From Chthoniobacter flavus (GTDB taxonomy: Bacteria > Verrucomicrobiota > Verrucomicrobiia > Chthoniobacterales > DYNR01), in the NCBI GenBank assembly GCA_020720945.1, contig DYNR01000158.1:1-5598 (forward strand): 5,598 nt of DNA, in the 5' to 3' direction. The notes under the pieces were generated by a model that worked only from the letters and a program-made list of their open reading frames with translations, did not search any database and was not told the origin of the DNA. The position numbers and the translations under genes are program-made. Of the stretch, positions 5,509 to 5,598 are shown one piece after another (position 1 is the stretch's first letter; each line of letters begins with the position of its first letter).

Positions 5509-5598
5509 GAAGTGGCCGATCGTGTTTGATCGCAAAAATAAGAGCAGGAATGCGGAGAGAATTTTGAAGCAGGGGAATTCGGGGCGAAACGGCTCTTT

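Noticed and set aside
5518..5534. Hairpin CGATC / GATCG after the small lipoprotein gene, as a terminator
   Set aside because: The stem is only 5 bp with a 6-base loop and is followed by CAAAAATAAG rather than a T-run.
5505..5598. Possible start of another rightward gene (GTG at 5522, open to the right edge, beginning VFDRKNKSRNAERILKQG)
   Set aside because: Only 25 codons are visible, the start codon is weak and no motif can be recognised. The sequence to the right would settle it.

Overview
The window is about 5.6 kb of bacterial chromosome with five protein genes. The sequence of the GlgC protein (the plant/cyanobacterial-like sugar-nucleotide core rather than the enterobacterial form), the weak or absent Shine-Dalgarno sequences of several genes and the two small lipoprotein genes fit a Gram-negative-type bacterium. 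I would guess Verrucomicrobiota or a relative in the PVC group. That assignment is inference from protein style, not something the sequence proves.

Left half (1-1996): a leftward pair consisting of glgC (ADP-glucose pyrophosphorylase, glycogen synthesis) followed 20 bases later by a lipoprotein gene that runs off the left edge. A 99-bp divergent intergenic region separates glgC from rightward glmS (glucosamine-6-phosphate synthase, the entry to amino-sugar, peptidoglycan and LPS synthesis). Two enzymes that draw on the hexose-phosphate pool for storage and for cell envelope are therefore read back to back from one short control region.

Right half (3851-5598): this part looks accessory. A complete DNA (cytosine-5) methyltransferase gene, visibly lower in G+C than glmS, lies between two 82-nt direct repeats that match at 76 of 82 positions (R2 at 4050-4131, R3 at 5144-5225). 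A third, more diverged inverted copy (R1 at 3970-4036) abuts R2 head to head and makes a roughly 166-bp imperfect palindrome. Both R2 and R3 can form the same small hairpin, and two of the substitutions between them shift the stem without breaking it. No restriction endonuclease gene is visible, so within this window the methyltransferase stands alone. After R3 comes a 75-residue lipoprotein gene and 90 bases with no supported gene.

The most notable observation is the methyltransferase cassette bounded by structured direct repeats of what looks like a dispersed repeat family. Recombination between R2 and R3 would remove the gene cleanly and leave one repeat copy behind.
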